From Epilithonimonas mollis (GTDB lineage: Bacteria; Bacteroidota; Bacteroidia; Flavobacteriales; Weeksellaceae), in contig NZ_FRAM01000003.1 in assembly GCF_900142325.1 (NCBI RefSeq), positions 1-64,000 on the forward strand: 64,000 nucleotides of DNA. Reading direction: 5' to 3'. This document shows, in pieces, positions 28,874 through 37,908 of this stretch; position 1 is the first letter of the stretch, and each line of letters starts with the position of its first letter. A program made the translations under genes and the position numbers. Under the pieces are notes generated by a model that saw nothing but the letters and a program-made list of their open reading frames with translations, did no database searches and had not been told where the DNA came from.

Positions 28874-29953
28874 TTAAAAATCAATATTTGCGATTTCGAT
28901 ACCGAACTGGATTCCGTTCTTACTCGGTAAGTCAGCTTTATCATTAAAGATGGAAGTGAAATCTTTTTTGATAAATAAGTTCACACCGCCATAACCCAGA
29001 CTGAATTTTCCACCAAACAAAAATGTATTCACCCCGTCATCCAAAGTATAGTCATACTTTCTGAATTTGTCATTTTCATTATAATATTTCACCTTAACAA
29101 TGCTTCTGGTATTGATTCCGGCATAAGCTCCTACGCCTACTTTCCACATCTTTTTCTTTACATCCAGATATTGTTTGCCATCATATTCCGTATATTTAGG
29201 ATTGAGATAAAGCTGAAATTCAATTGGCAAAGTCAAATAAACATTTCGAAGTTTAGAACGTTTTAGTCGCCCTTCCGCAAAATCTTGCAGATATAAGTGC
29301 GAATTATCCTGAATAAAAACCTGCGGACGTTTCGGCATATAAGTGTCGGTTCTGTAAGCCAATCCGTATCTGATGAACCATGGACTGGTGAATCCGCCTA
29401 ATTGACGATCCGTTCTGAACTGCACTTCAACACTGTGCGAGTTCCCGATTCTCATCTCAGAATCGTTTTCAAAAGGATTAAAGCTGCCTTTATCTCTGGT
29501 AAGATTTGTGAATGCATATCCAACGCTCAGCGTACTGCTTTTCAGATATTGCTCAGGAGTGGATTTACCACTTTTTCTAATGGATAAACCTTTAGTACTG
29601 AAAACGAAAACATCTTTATTTCTCAAGGTATCTTGCTTTGTATTGTAAACCGAGTTGGTCACCGCGGTTTTTGTAATATCATCTAAATGTTGACGTTCAC
29701 TCTCAATTTTGTCATTGATGATTGTCTCGTATTTTTTAGCGACCGTTTCTTTCTGCGCAATCTGTTCTGCTTTCGTTATATTTCCGGAGCTGAAAGCATC
29801 ATCGATTTTATCGGTTTCGGATTTCATATTTGCTTTTTCTGTAGAGACGATCTCATTCACTTTCTCCGTGTAAGATTTCATCTGATTATCAAGCGTAGTT
29901 TGTGCAGTAGCAAAGCCGGAAAGCAATGCCAGGAGTAAAATTTTAATATTCAT
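28874..29953 (-). CDS. Hypothetical envelope protein, coiled coil plus beta-barrel-like domain
   Basis: Unrecognised exported protein of 359 residues. A signal peptide (LLLALLSGFATAQ) is followed by a charged helical region, about residues 20-95, rich in Lys, Glu and Thr (NEIVSTEKANMKSETDKIDD) and likely coiled coil. From about residue 130 the sequence alternates aromatic and polar residues, and it ends in KNGIQFGIEIANIDF, with a terminal Phe as in outer-membrane barrels. It is the last gene after an ECF sigma factor and a membrane anti-sigma factor, 8 bp after the latter, so it may be part of the regulon or signal reception. Function unknown. Confidence 0.7.
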   Translation of the reverse strand: MNIKILLLALLSGFATAQTTLDNQMKSYTEKVNEIVSTEKANMKSETDKIDDAFSSGNITKAEQIAQKETVAKKYETIINDKIESERQHLDDITKTAVTNSVYNTKQDTLRNKDVFVFSTKGLSIRKSGKSTPEQYLKSSTLSVGYAFTNLTRDKGSFNPFENDSEMRIGNSHSVEVQFRTDRQLGGFTSPWFIRYGLAYRTDTYMPKRPQVFIQDNSHLYLQDFAEGRLKRSKLRNVYLTLPIEFQLYLNPKYTEYDGKQYLDVKKKMWKVGVGAYAGINTRSIVKVKYYNENDKFRKYDYTLDDGVNTFLFGGKFSLGYGGVNLFIKKDFTSIFNDKADLPSKNGIQFGIEIANIDF

Positions 29954-29961
29954 AGTTTAAA

Positions 29962-30660
29962 TTATTTAGTATTTACAGAATCTTTTTCGTAGAGCGTGAT
30001 TCCGAAGAGTTTAACACGTTTCGGGCTGGGAAAATCGGACTCGTTTTTAATTTTCGGCACATTGATTCCCATTGATGACTTTGGCGTCTCAGCTTTCGCT
30101 TTATCTATTTCTACTCCGAAAAGTAAATCCGATGATGAGATATATTTTACTTTTTGTTTTGGAATAATGATATCATTTTGAGCTAATTTCTCTTCAGGTT
30201 TAGGAGTGATTTGCAGCGCTTCTTTTTTTATAATGGATTCTTTTTCGGCAATTTGATTTGAAACTGAACTTTCTTTTTTTACTGAATTTGTCATTCTGAA
30301 CGGCGTCGAAGAATTTTCATTTTTAAATTCCTTTTTTTGAGTTTTGATTTTAGAACTGTTTGTCAAAAGAGATTTTTCTACCTCATCTTCGTAAGCCGCT
30401 TTTTCTTTTGCTGTGAAGATTTGGTTCTCAGTTCTAAATTTGAATTCTCGACTATTTTTAACCTGGTTTTCAATATTGTTTAACCAAGAAACACCGCTGA
30501 AATTTAAAATCAAAATTGCAACAGCAACGTACCGTAACCAAATCATTTTTGGCTGTCTCTTTTTCGCAGGAACCTGGTCAAGTTTTTCTTCCAATCTTTC
30601 CCAAAGACCGTCGGAAACTTTCATTTCCTCTTGTTCGTATTTAGATTTCAGATTCTGCAT
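29962..30660 (-). CDS. Putative membrane anti-sigma factor
   Basis: Single-pass membrane protein of about 232 residues, translated from ATG 30660, overlapping the sigma-factor gene by 20 bp. The N-terminus (QNLKSKYEQEEMKVSDGLWERLEEKLDQ, about residues 2-29) is a cytosolic helical sigma-binding region, followed by one helix (LRYVAVAILILNFSG) and a long Lys/Ser/Glu-rich, probably disordered periplasmic tail. The overlap and gene order define the anti-sigma role; it lacks an obvious zinc-binding HxxxCxxC. Around residues 115-124 the DNA closely matches one arm of a dispersed intergenic repeat. Moderately confident in the role. Confidence 0.7.
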   Translation of the reverse strand: MQNLKSKYEQEEMKVSDGLWERLEEKLDQVPAKKRQPKMIWLRYVAVAILILNFSGVSWLNNIENQVKNSREFKFRTENQIFTAKEKAAYEDEVEKSLLTNSSKIKTQKKEFKNENSSTPFRMTNSVKKESSVSNQIAEKESIIKKEALQITPKPEEKLAQNDIIIPKQKVKYISSSDLLFGVEIDKAKAETPKSSMGINVPKIKNESDFPSPKRVKLFGITLYEKDSVNTK

Positions 30661-31201
30661 TTTGTTTGATGTTTTGTTGTTGATTAAAAAAATCATGAAG
30701 CCATTTTTTAGCTTTGCTTAGCTGGCTTTTACTGGTTCCTTCGGAGACATTCAGAATCTCTGCAATCTCCAGATGTTTCTTTTCCTCAAAAACCGATAGA
30801 TTGAAAACCAGTTTGTAACCAATCGGCATTTCCTTGAAAATCACATCCAAATCAATGTCTTTAGAAAGTTCATCAACATCATCAATCTGTTCTGCCATCG
30901 AATCCGTAAATTCAGTTTCGGCATACAAAATATGTTTGTTTGTCCGGATAAAACTAATAGCATCATTCACTACAATCTTTCTTAGCCAAAACGGAAATGA
31001 CTCATAATTCTTACAATCCTCCAGCTTCGTAAATGCTTTATAGAAAGCGTTCATCAGAACATCTTCCGCATCATCCCGATTACTGATGTAAGAATTGGCA
31101 ACCGACAACATTTTCCCCGAAAACATCTCGAACAGACTCTTCTGAGCCAGCCGGTCATTTTTCTTTGCTTTGGAAAAGATATGTTGTAAATCTGATTTCA
31201 T
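30641..31201 (-). CDS. ECF-type RNA polymerase sigma factor
   Basis: Sigma-70 family factor of about 186 residues with only regions 2 and 4. Region 2 is visible as SYISNRDDAEDVLMNAFYKAF and the following FPFWLRKIVVNDAISF; region 4 as LEIAEILNVSEGTSKSQLSKAKKWL, a helix-turn-helix for -35 recognition. An acidic linker (QIDDVDELSKDIDLD) lies between them. ATG 31201 is used; an in-frame TTG at 31228 is less likely. The downstream gene is its probable anti-sigma factor, overlapping by 20 bp, so the pair is co-transcribed and likely responds to an envelope signal. Confidence 0.88.
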   Translation of the reverse strand: MKSDLQHIFSKAKKNDRLAQKSLFEMFSGKMLSVANSYISNRDDAEDVLMNAFYKAFTKLEDCKNYESFPFWLRKIVVNDAISFIRTNKHILYAETEFTDSMAEQIDDVDELSKDIDLDVIFKEMPIGYKLVFNLSVFEEKKHLEIAEILNVSEGTSKSQLSKAKKWLHDFFNQQQNIKQNAESEI

Positions 31202-31595
31202 TTTCTCTTTCTGACTATAAGACGGCAAAATTCCGAAATGGTTGCCTCAATTTTCATAACAATTTAAAATTAATTTACAAACAACTGATTATCAACCAAT
31301 AAATTTCAAATACTTTTTACATTTTACTTTATACATTTTACTTTAGTATGGAAAGGATTTCCACTACTATCCCTATTGCGGGTCTCGTCATAAAAATAAA
31401 GTTTTCAATCCATAACACGTAGCTTCAAAATATGATATAAAAAATAATTCCTCGCTGAGCGAAGCGCCTTTGTGAACCTAAAAATATTTCAATTAGATAA
31501 AAAAATCTTTGGGGCTTTGCCTTTAATTCTCATTCCAATCATTAATCGACAGTATTCACAATTTTCTCCTTACTTTTGCAAAAATCAAAACAAAC
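31202..31595. other. 394-bp divergent intergenic region
   Basis: AT-rich spacer between the sigma operon and prfB. It has a perfect tandem duplication of TACATTTTACTTTA (31318-31331 and 31332-31345) and a short GC-richer patch (TCGCTGAGCGAAGCGCC, 31452-31468) like fragments of dispersed flavobacterial intergenic repeats. No gene is apparent. Confidence 0.4.
31571..31578 (+). promoter_or_regulatory. prfB promoter -7 box
   Basis: TACTTTTG fits TAnnTTTG and lies 17 bp before the GTG at 31596. Transcription would begin only about 10 bp before that codon, which supports it as the start and leaves no room for an upstream frame-shifted exon. Confidence 0.55.
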
Positions 31596-32708
31596 GTGGT
31601 AAACACAGACCAAATAAAAGATATACAATCCAGAATAGAAGACCTTCACAAATTCCTGGGCATCGAAAAAAAGAAAATCGAAATAGCTAACGATGATGAG
31701 AAAACCGCAGCTCCGGAATTCTGGGAAAAACCAAAAGAAGCCGAAGTGTTCCTGAAACAACTCCGTTCCAAGAAAAAATGGGTGGAAAGTTATGAGGAAA
31801 TCAATTCTCAATTCGAAGATTTACAGGTTCTTTTAGAATTTGCAAAAGAAGACCCGGATTCTGAAAAAGAACTGGATGAAACTTTCCCGGAATTAGTTGA
31901 AAAAGTCGAAAATCTGGAATTCAAAAATATGCTTTCCAACGAAGGTGATGAGTTGTCTGCCGTTCTTCAGATCACAGCTGGCGCCGGCGGGACAGAATCT
32001 TGCGACTGGGCAAGTATGCTGATGCGGATGTACACAATGTGGGCAGACAAACAAGGCTACAAAATCCGTGAACTGAATTTCCAGGAAGGTGATGTTGCTG
32101 GCGTAAAAACTGTAACCTTAGAAATCGAAGGTGAATTTGCTTTCGGTTACCTGAAAGGTGAAAATGGCGTTCACAGATTGGTGAGGATTTCGCCGTTTGA
32201 CAGTAATGCCAAACGTCACACAAGTTTCGTTTCGGTTTATGTTTATCCTTTGGTTGATGACACGATTGAAATCAATATCAATCCTGCCGACATCAGTTTT
32301 GAAACGATGCGAAGTTCCGGAGCTGGTGGACAAAACGTCAATAAAGTTGAAACGGCTGTTCGTCTTCGTCACGCACCAACAGGAATTATCATTGAAAACT
32401 CGGAATCACGTTCTCAGCTTCAAAATAAAGAAAAGGCAATGCAACTTTTGCGTTCCCGACTTTATGAAATTGAACTCGAAGAACGTATGAAAGCCAGAAA
32501 CGAAATCGAAGCCGGCAAAATGAAAATCGAATGGGGTTCTCAAATCCGAAATTATGTGATGCATCCTTATAAATTGGTAAAAGATGTGCGCTCAGGATAT
32601 GAAACCTCTGATGTCGATGGAGTAATGAACGGCAATCTAACTCCTTTCCTGAAAGCTTATCTGATGAATGAAGGACAAGGTTCTGCGGATGAGCTGGATG
32701 ATTTGTAG
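31596..32708 (+). CDS. prfB: Peptide chain release factor 2
   Basis: Release factor recognising UGA and UAA and triggering peptide release on the ribosome; 370 residues. The GGQ catalytic motif lies at residues 244-246 ([13 protein letters not shown]). The stop-recognition tripeptide is SPF (199-201), diagnostic of RF2 against RF1. The N-terminal helical domain starts [18 protein letters not shown]. In many bacteria a programmed +1 shift at CUU-UGA occurs here; this gene reads straight through (F-L-G-I) with no in-frame UGA, so the autoregulatory shift is absent. The start is GTG at 31596. Confidence 0.96.
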   Translation: MVNTDQIKDIQSRIEDLHKFLGIEKKKIEIANDDEKTAAPEFWEKPKEAEVFLKQLRSKKKWVESYEEINSQFEDLQVLLEFAKEDPDSEKELDETFPELVEKVENLEFKNMLSNEGDELSAVLQITAGAGGTESCDWASMLMRMYTMWADKQGYKIRELNFQEGDVAGVKTVTLEIEGEFAFGYLKGENGVHRLVRISPFDSNAKRHTSFVSVYVYPLVDDTIEININPADISFETMRSSGAGGQNVNKVETAVRLRHAPTGIIIENSESRSQLQNKEKAMQLLRSRLYEIELEERMKARNEIEAGKMKIEWGSQIRNYVMHPYKLVKDVRSGYETSDVDGVMNGNLTPFLKAYLMNEGQGSADELDDL

Positions 32709-32739
32709 AAAAGCTCAAACAAATTTGAATTTTTATTTT

Positions 32740-32747
32740 TAAATTTG
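32740..32747 (+). promoter_or_regulatory. Toxin-antitoxin promoter -7 box
   Basis: TAAATTTG lies 14 bp before the antitoxin ATG and indicates a promoter independent of prfB. No -33 element at standard spacing is clear. Confidence 0.4.
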
Positions 32748-32761
32748 ATAAAAGATTTACA

Positions 32762-33004
32762 ATGGACACGGATTTACAAATACAAAATAAAAAATTAGAG
32801 TTAATTCAATGGTTATCAACTATTGAGGATTTGAATTTTCTGGAAAAAATTTCTGAGTTCATTTCTCGTGAAAACAAAAAAGACTGGGCAGATCTAATTT
32901 CGGATGCTGAAAGAAAATCTATTGAAAAGGGAATCGAACAAGCAGACGCTGGAAGGCTAAATCCACATTCTAAAGCGAGAGAAATTTATGGAAAAAGGAT
33001 TTGA
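32762..33004 (+). CDS. Antitoxin of a type II ParE/RelE-type module
   Basis: Acidic helical protein of 80 residues. It begins LQIQNKKLELIQWLSTIEDL and ends in a region with KGIEQADAGRLNPHSKAREIYGK, a pattern seen in Bacteroidota antitoxins paired with ParE/RelE toxins. The C-terminal part is expected to wrap the toxin. Its gene overlaps the toxin gene by 17 bp and comes first, the usual order, allowing excess antitoxin and autorepression. The pairing is the main evidence for its role. Confidence 0.82.
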   Translation: MDTDLQIQNKKLELIQWLSTIEDLNFLEKISEFISRENKKDWADLISDAERKSIEKGIEQADAGRLNPHSKAREIYGKRI

Positions 33005-33287
33005 AATTCTTTGGACTGATTTAGCTTTGGAAGAGCTTTCTGAAACCGTTGGATATCTTGAAAGAGAGTTTTCTCAAAAGGAAATTGACATTTTGGGCGA
33101 TGAAATTGAAAGGATTACATCAATCATATCACAAAATCCAAATATTTTTCCTAATTCTGATAAATTACAAACTAGAAAAGCCGTAATCTTAAAATTTAAC
33201 ACTTTATATTATAGAGTTATGAATAATAAAATTGAAATTTTATCATTCTTCTCAAACAGACAATCCCCAGATAAAAAGAAATTATAA
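32988..33287 (+). CDS. ParE/RelE-family toxin
   Basis: Small toxin of 99 residues with the ParE/RelE fold pattern: an N-terminal strand (FEILWTDLALEELSETVGYL), a helical hairpin (SQKEIDILGDEIERITSII), a FPNSDK turn, and C-terminal strands (KAVILKFNTLYYRVMNNKIEILSFFSNRQSP). The terminal SFFSNRQSP matches the conserved FxxRQ of ParE-like proteins. ParE members poison DNA gyrase whereas RelE members cleave mRNA; the sequence alone does not decide. It overlaps the antitoxin gene by 17 bp and is followed by a terminator. Confidence 0.85.
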   Translation: MEKGFEILWTDLALEELSETVGYLEREFSQKEIDILGDEIERITSIISQNPNIFPNSDKLQTRKAVILKFNTLYYRVMNNKIEILSFFSNRQSPDKKKL

Positions 33288-33299
33288 TTTTAAAATAAA

Positions 33300-33325
33300 A
33301 AAGCCTCAGAAAATTCTGAGGCTTT
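33300..33325. terminator. Bidirectional terminator between the toxin and E2 genes
   Basis: AAGCCTCAGAA (33301-33311) pairs with TTCTGAGGCTT (33314-33324) with flanking A and T runs, between convergent genes. Confidence 0.85.
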
Positions 33326-33329
33326 GCTT

Positions 33330-34661
33330 TTATATTTCCGTATTCAGATCCCAATTTTCAAGATAATCATTGACGTGTTTCAGAAACATTCCGCCTAAAC
33401 TTCCGTCTACTACTCTATGGTCGTAAGAATGTGACATAAACATCTTTTGACGAATGGCAATCACATCTCCAAATTCCGTTTCGATAACTGCAGGTTTTTT
33501 CACAATGGCTCCAACCGCCAAAATCGCCACCTGAGGCTGAGGAATAATCGGTGTTCCCATCAGGTTTCCAAAAGTTCCGACATTGGAAATCGTGTAAGTT
33601 GCACCTTGCGTATCAGCCGGCGTCAGTTTTTTATTTCTTGCTCTGTAAGCCAAATCATTGATTGCTTTTGCCAATCCTGATAAGCTCAACTGGTCTGCAT
33701 TTTTAATCACAGGAACAATCAGATTCCCATCCGGAAGAGCTGTTGCCATTCCGATATTAATATTTTTCTTCTTGATGATTTTATCGCCATCCACAGACAC
33801 ATTGATCATTGGAAAATCCTGAATTGCTTTTACAACCGCTCTGATGAAAATCGGCATAAAAGTCAACTTCTCGCCATCTCTTTTCTGGTAAGAATTTTTG
33901 TTGGCATTTCTCCAGGTCACAACATTTGTAACATCAGTTTCTATAAATGACGTTACGTGTGGCGAAGTATGTTTGCTGTTAACCATCGCATCCGCAATGA
34001 TTTTACGAACTCTGTCCATTTGGATAATTTCGTCACTATCATTAATGCTGATTGGCTGAGCTGGAGCTGGCTGAGTTTTGACTTCAGAAACCGGTTGAGA
34101 AATAGTCTGCTGAACTGGAGCGGATTGAACTACACCTCTGTTTTTCACAAATCCAAGAATATCTTCTTTGGTAATTCTGCCTTCTAATCCGCTTCCTTTT
34201 ATGGTTTTAAGTTCAGATTCAGAGATATTTTCCTGCTGAACAACAGATTTTACCAAAGGAGAAAGATACAAATCAGAACTTTGATTGCTCAATGAATTAT
34301 CAGAATAATTTCTCAATGGTTGTTCCAAAGTATTTATAACTTCCGGCTCAGGCTTGTGAATCTGGTCTTCAACTTCTTCGTAAGATTTTGGTTCTGGTAC
34401 TTCTGAATCCTGAGTACCGCCTTCTGTTTCCAAAATCGCAATGACTTCACCTATTTTTGCAACCTCATCTTTATTTTTAAGAATTTTAATGATTTTTCCG
34501 GAGACCGGTGTCGGAACATCGGAATCTACCTTGTCTGTTGCAATTTCTACCACAGATTCGTCCTCCTTTATAAAATCACCTTCATTAAACAGCCAGCTGA
34601 TAATTGTTGCTTCCATAACTCCCTCGCCCATACTCGGGAGCAATAGTTGATATTCTGCCAT
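33330..34661 (-). CDS. 2-oxo acid dehydrogenase E2, dihydrolipoamide acyltransferase
   Basis: Core acyltransferase of a 2-oxo acid dehydrogenase complex, 443 residues. It has one lipoyl domain (lipoylated Lys in ATDKVDSDVP), a flexible linker, a peripheral-subunit-binding domain (SPLVKSVVQQENISESELKTI and EGRITKEDIL), a Pro/Gln-rich linker, and the catalytic domain with SHSYDHRVVDG, the HxxxDG active site. A single lipoyl domain and the DSDVP motif are more usual in branched-chain-type or general Bacteroidota E2 proteins than in the multi-lipoyl pyruvate enzyme, so branched-chain oxo acids are a possible substrate. E1 and E3 genes are not adjacent. It is divergent from an ABM gene. Confidence 0.9.
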   Translation of the reverse strand: MAEYQLLLPSMGEGVMEATIISWLFNEGDFIKEDESVVEIATDKVDSDVPTPVSGKIIKILKNKDEVAKIGEVIAILETEGGTQDSEVPEPKSYEEVEDQIHKPEPEVINTLEQPLRNYSDNSLSNQSSDLYLSPLVKSVVQQENISESELKTIKGSGLEGRITKEDILGFVKNRGVVQSAPVQQTISQPVSEVKTQPAPAQPISINDSDEIIQMDRVRKIIADAMVNSKHTSPHVTSFIETDVTNVVTWRNANKNSYQKRDGEKLTFMPIFIRAVVKAIQDFPMINVSVDGDKIIKKKNINIGMATALPDGNLIVPVIKNADQLSLSGLAKAINDLAYRARNKKLTPADTQGATYTISNVGTFGNLMGTPIIPQPQVAILAVGAIVKKPAVIETEFGDVIAIRQKMFMSHSYDHRVVDGSLGGMFLKHVNDYLENWDLNTEI

Positions 34662-34732
34662 TTTTTTGCTTTTTTGAATTTTTCCAAAAATACATTTTTT
34701 TTTATTAATTATATAATTCTATTTTTTAAAAC

Positions 34733-34760
34733 TTGCAACATCCATTTTTTCATACATTTG
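34733..34760 (+). promoter_or_regulatory. Promoter of the first ABM monooxygenase gene
   Basis: TTG (34733-34735), 17 bp, then TACATTTG (34753-34760), close to the Bacteroidota consensus TTG-N19-TAnnTTTG. It lies 26 bp before the ATG. Confidence 0.6.
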
Positions 34761-34786
34761 AGAATCAAAATTTTTAGAATCTTACA

Positions 34787-35077
34787 ATGAATATTTATCT
34801 CAGTGCAATTATCCATATCAAAGAAAATGCAATAATGGATGCTATAGAAATATTAAAGAAACTGGTTATAGAAACCCGAAAGGAATCAGGCTGCATACAA
34901 TATGACCTTCATGAAGATAGCAGAAATAAAGGTGTATTTTTCATCCATGAAACTTGGGACTCCAATGACAACCTGCAGCAGCATCAGGTTTCTGATCACA
35001 TGATTAATTTCCGGGAGAATATCAGTTCTTTTTTGGAAAAGCCTAACATTGTCTATATCGGCAACAGATTATTCTAA
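34787..35077 (+). CDS. ABM-domain quinol monooxygenase-like protein
   Basis: Small enzyme of 96 residues of the antibiotic biosynthesis monooxygenase (ABM/YgiN) ferredoxin-like fold, active as a dimer and usually cofactor-free. Signatures are the first strand and helix (NIYLSAIIHIKENAIMDAIE), TRKESGCIQYDLHED and FFIHETWDS, ending in FLEKPNIVYIG. It is about 40 percent like the second ABM protein at 58 kb by eye, but stands alone with its own promoter and no oxidoreductase partner. The substrate is unknown; related proteins act on quinones or heme. Confidence 0.82.
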   Translation: MNIYLSAIIHIKENAIMDAIEILKKLVIETRKESGCIQYDLHEDSRNKGVFFIHETWDSNDNLQQHQVSDHMINFRENISSFLEKPNIVYIGNRLF

Positions 35078-35214
35078 TTCAATAATTGTCAATATAATAG
35101 TTAAATTTTTATTGAAAACCCAAAAATTAGAAATTTGTTTGGATTTAATTCATTAAAAAGGAAAAAAATTAATATTTTTGCTAATGATATTTTAATTTAC
35201 TAATAAAGTTATAT

Positions 35215-37815
35215 ATGAAACTAAATCAACTCACTAGATGTGCAGGTGTAGGCGTTTTCTTTTTGTTTGCCAGCCTGAACGCACAATCAAATGAAATAAT
35301 TATCAGAGACCATATTAAGAATGATGTTGCTTTCCGCAGCAATTCTAATGTGGATTTCAGAATCCAAAATGAAGATAAGTCCAAGAGTCTTAAATCGGAT
35401 ATTGTAAACATTCAACAATATTATAACAATACACCAATTTACCGGTCTTTGGCAAAAGCTGTTGTAAGAGAAGGAAAAGTTATTTCTTTCAATAACAACT
35501 TCATTCAGGTCAATGGTAATAATATTATTTCAGACAAAGTTGACAAGTCAGAAGCTTTATCATCCGCATTGAGACACCTTAATATTGCCGGTCAAGGCTT
35601 TGAGGTAATGGATGAAAACAGTGGAGATCTTATCAATCTTCCTGATAATAAAGTTGCCAGCCTTCGTTTTTATTTTGAGAAAAATAATACTTTAATTCCA
35701 GCACAGTTGTTTTTCATTAACCAAAGCAAAGAAAATAAGTATTTTTCTACATTGGTTAGTTTGACAACAGGTGAAGTTCTGGAAAACAACAGTATGATCA
35801 ACGAATGCTCTTTCCATCCGGATCATGCATCAGATCACCCATCTCTTGCAGAAAACAATGAACATCTGCTGAATCATTTTAATTCTTCGCCTTCAAATAG
35901 CGAAAACCAAGTTAAAGCCGCTACAGATGCGACTTACAATGTATTCCCGTTCCCATTGGAAGCAGCAACATTTGGCCCAAGAAGTCTGGTAACCAATCCG
36001 TGGGATCTTACAGTATCCCCGGAAGGTTGGCATTCTAACGGAACAACCAACTATACAGATACAAGAGGAAACAACGTTTTTGCTTATGTTGATAACAATG
36101 CCAGCAATAACATTAATGGGTTTTCACCGGAAAGTACAACTACAGGATCTCTTACTTTTGATTTTCCATTTGTAGAATCACCAAGCCTTAGTGCTTATGA
36201 TAACAGAAGTTCTGCGGTTACCAATCTGTTCTATGCCAATAATATGGTACATGATATAATGTATAAATTCGGTTTCACAGAAAGCAGCAGAAACTTCCAG
36301 TCCAATAACTTTGGAAAAGGCGGAGGTCAGGGTGATGCTGTGCGGGCAGAAGCTTTTGATGGCAGCGGTTATAATAATGCAAATTTCGCATCCGGTCAGG
36401 AAATTCTGAACGGTGTAGGAAACTGGATCGTACAGGCTCCAAGAATGCAGATGTATCTTTGGAACTACAGCGTTCCTTTGAAGAAAAGATTATTTTATAC
36501 AGATCCTGTTTTGGCTACAAGACCCGGCGTTAATACCGGAGTTTCTAATTTCGGAAGACCGCTTATGGAAACCGGTGTAACGGGAGATGTGGTAATCCCT
36601 TCTGTAGCAACTGGTTGCACAGCACTGGCATCTGGTAGCCTTACTGGCAAAATAGCTTTAGTGAATACAACTAGCTGCGCTTATAATATCAAAGCAAAAA
36701 CTGTTCAGGATGCCGGTGCAATAGGAATGATCGTGCATAGAACCAACTCCAATACCGTTAGCGATATAAACATTAACAATGTAACTAATGTAACTATCCC
36801 GACCATAATGCTTCCTAAAGATGAGGGAGATTTCATTACTGCAGAACTAACCGCAGGGAGAACTGTGAATGTTAACCTGAAAGATCTTGCTGTTGGTTAC
36901 AAAAACTCCAGTTTTGACAATGGCGTTATGATCCACGAATATGGACACGGGATTTCCAACAGACTGACAGGACAGGGTTACAGCTGTCTTACAAGCATCG
37001 AACAGATGGGCGAAGGATGGTCAGATTTCTTTGCTTTAATGCTGACTAACGCTCCAGGAGCTACAGCAACTACAGCAAGAGGAATCGGAACCTACTCTAC
37101 CAATTCACCAACCACAGCCAATGGTATCAGACAATATAAATATACTACTGATATGACTGTGAATCCTCACACATATGCAGATACAAATCTTACAGGAGGG
37201 CAACAGCATGCTATTGGAGAGATCTGGGCAACAATGCTTTGGGATCTTCATTGGAAAATGGCAGAAAAATATGGCTATAATTCTGATGTAACCGCTGATC
37301 CTAACTCAGGAAGTGCAAAAACATTACAACTGGTAATGGATGGTTTAAAATTACAGCCTTGTAATCCGAACTTCATTTCCGGAAGAGATGCTATACTACA
37401 AGCAGACCAATTGAAAGGTGGTGCTGACAATTGCCTGATCTGGAATGTATTTGCAAAGAGAGGATTGGGAGTCAATGCTTCTGCAGGAAGCAATTCCAGC
37501 ATCACGGACCAAGTGAATGGATTCGATGTTCCTGACGGGTGTGTTCTTGCTACAGAAGATATAGCTGCAAATAAAAAATTCGGGATATATCCAAATCCTG
37601 CAAAAGGAGAATTTTTCATAAAGACAGCTCCGACAGTTGGCAATGCTACCATTAAGATTGAAATACTGGATATGAACGGAAAACTTATCAAATCTTTTGA
37701 AAGAAAGAAAAACAGCTCCGAGCCTATCTCTACAAAAGGATTGATAAAAGGAACTTATCTGGTTGTAATGAGCGAAAACGGAAAATCTAATGCTGAGAAA
37801 TTAATTGTAGAATAA
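35215..37815 (+). CDS. M36 (fungalysin-type) secreted metalloprotease with PA and T9SS domains
   Basis: Large secreted zinc protease of 866 residues. It has a signal peptide (GVFFLFASLNAQS), a FTP-like propeptide (about residues 30-200), the M36 catalytic core with HEYGH at 574-578 and a downstream glutamate in EQMGEGWSDF, and a PA domain inserted before the HEYGH (about 440-560, GCTALASGSLTGKIALVNTT). The C-terminal tail (FGIYPNPAKGEFF to KLIVE) is a type A sorting signal for the type IX secretion system, so the enzyme is probably released or attached to the surface. It likely degrades proteins for nutrition. A -7-like TATTTTTG (35173-35180) precedes it. Confidence 0.93.
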   Translation: MKLNQLTRCAGVGVFFLFASLNAQSNEIIIRDHIKNDVAFRSNSNVDFRIQNEDKSKSLKSDIVNIQQYYNNTPIYRSLAKAVVREGKVISFNNNFIQVNGNNIISDKVDKSEALSSALRHLNIAGQGFEVMDENSGDLINLPDNKVASLRFYFEKNNTLIPAQLFFINQSKENKYFSTLVSLTTGEVLENNSMINECSFHPDHASDHPSLAENNEHLLNHFNSSPSNSENQVKAATDATYNVFPFPLEAATFGPRSLVTNPWDLTVSPEGWHSNGTTNYTDTRGNNVFAYVDNNASNNINGFSPESTTTGSLTFDFPFVESPSLSAYDNRSSAVTNLFYANNMVHDIMYKFGFTESSRNFQSNNFGKGGGQGDAVRAEAFDGSGYNNANFASGQEILNGVGNWIVQAPRMQMYLWNYSVPLKKRLFYTDPVLATRPGVNTGVSNFGRPLMETGVTGDVVIPSVATGCTALASGSLTGKIALVNTTSCAYNIKAKTVQDAGAIGMIVHRTNSNTVSDININNVTNVTIPTIMLPKDEGDFITAELTAGRTVNVNLKDLAVGYKNSSFDNGVMIHEYGHGISNRLTGQGYSCLTSIEQMGEGWSDFFALMLTNAPGATATTARGIGTYSTNSPTTANGIRQYKYTTDMTVNPHTYADTNLTGGQQHAIGEIWATMLWDLHWKMAEKYGYNSDVTADPNSGSAKTLQLVMDGLKLQPCNPNFISGRDAILQADQLKGGADNCLIWNVFAKRGLGVNASAGSNSSITDQVNGFDVPDGCVLATEDIAANKKFGIYPNPAKGEFFIKTAPTVGNATIKIEILDMNGKLIKSFERKKNSSEPISTKGLIKGTYLVVMSENGKSNAEKLIVE

Positions 37816-37838
37816 GCCATAATAATTACTATATATTC

Positions 37839-37870
37839 AAACCTTTTCCTTAGTGAAAAGGTTTTTTTGT
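37839..37870 (+). terminator. Terminator of the M36 protease gene
   Basis: AAACCTTTTC (37839-37848) pairs with GAAAAGGTTT (37855-37864), followed by a T-run, 24 bp after the stop codon. Confidence 0.85.
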
Positions 37871-37908
37871 TGTGTCAAAACTTAACAAAATTTTATTATT
37901 TCAGAATA

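Noticed and set aside
31318-31345. Tandem copy of TACATTTTACTTTA
   Set aside because: Only two 14-bp units in AT-rich spacer; replication slippage is enough to explain it.
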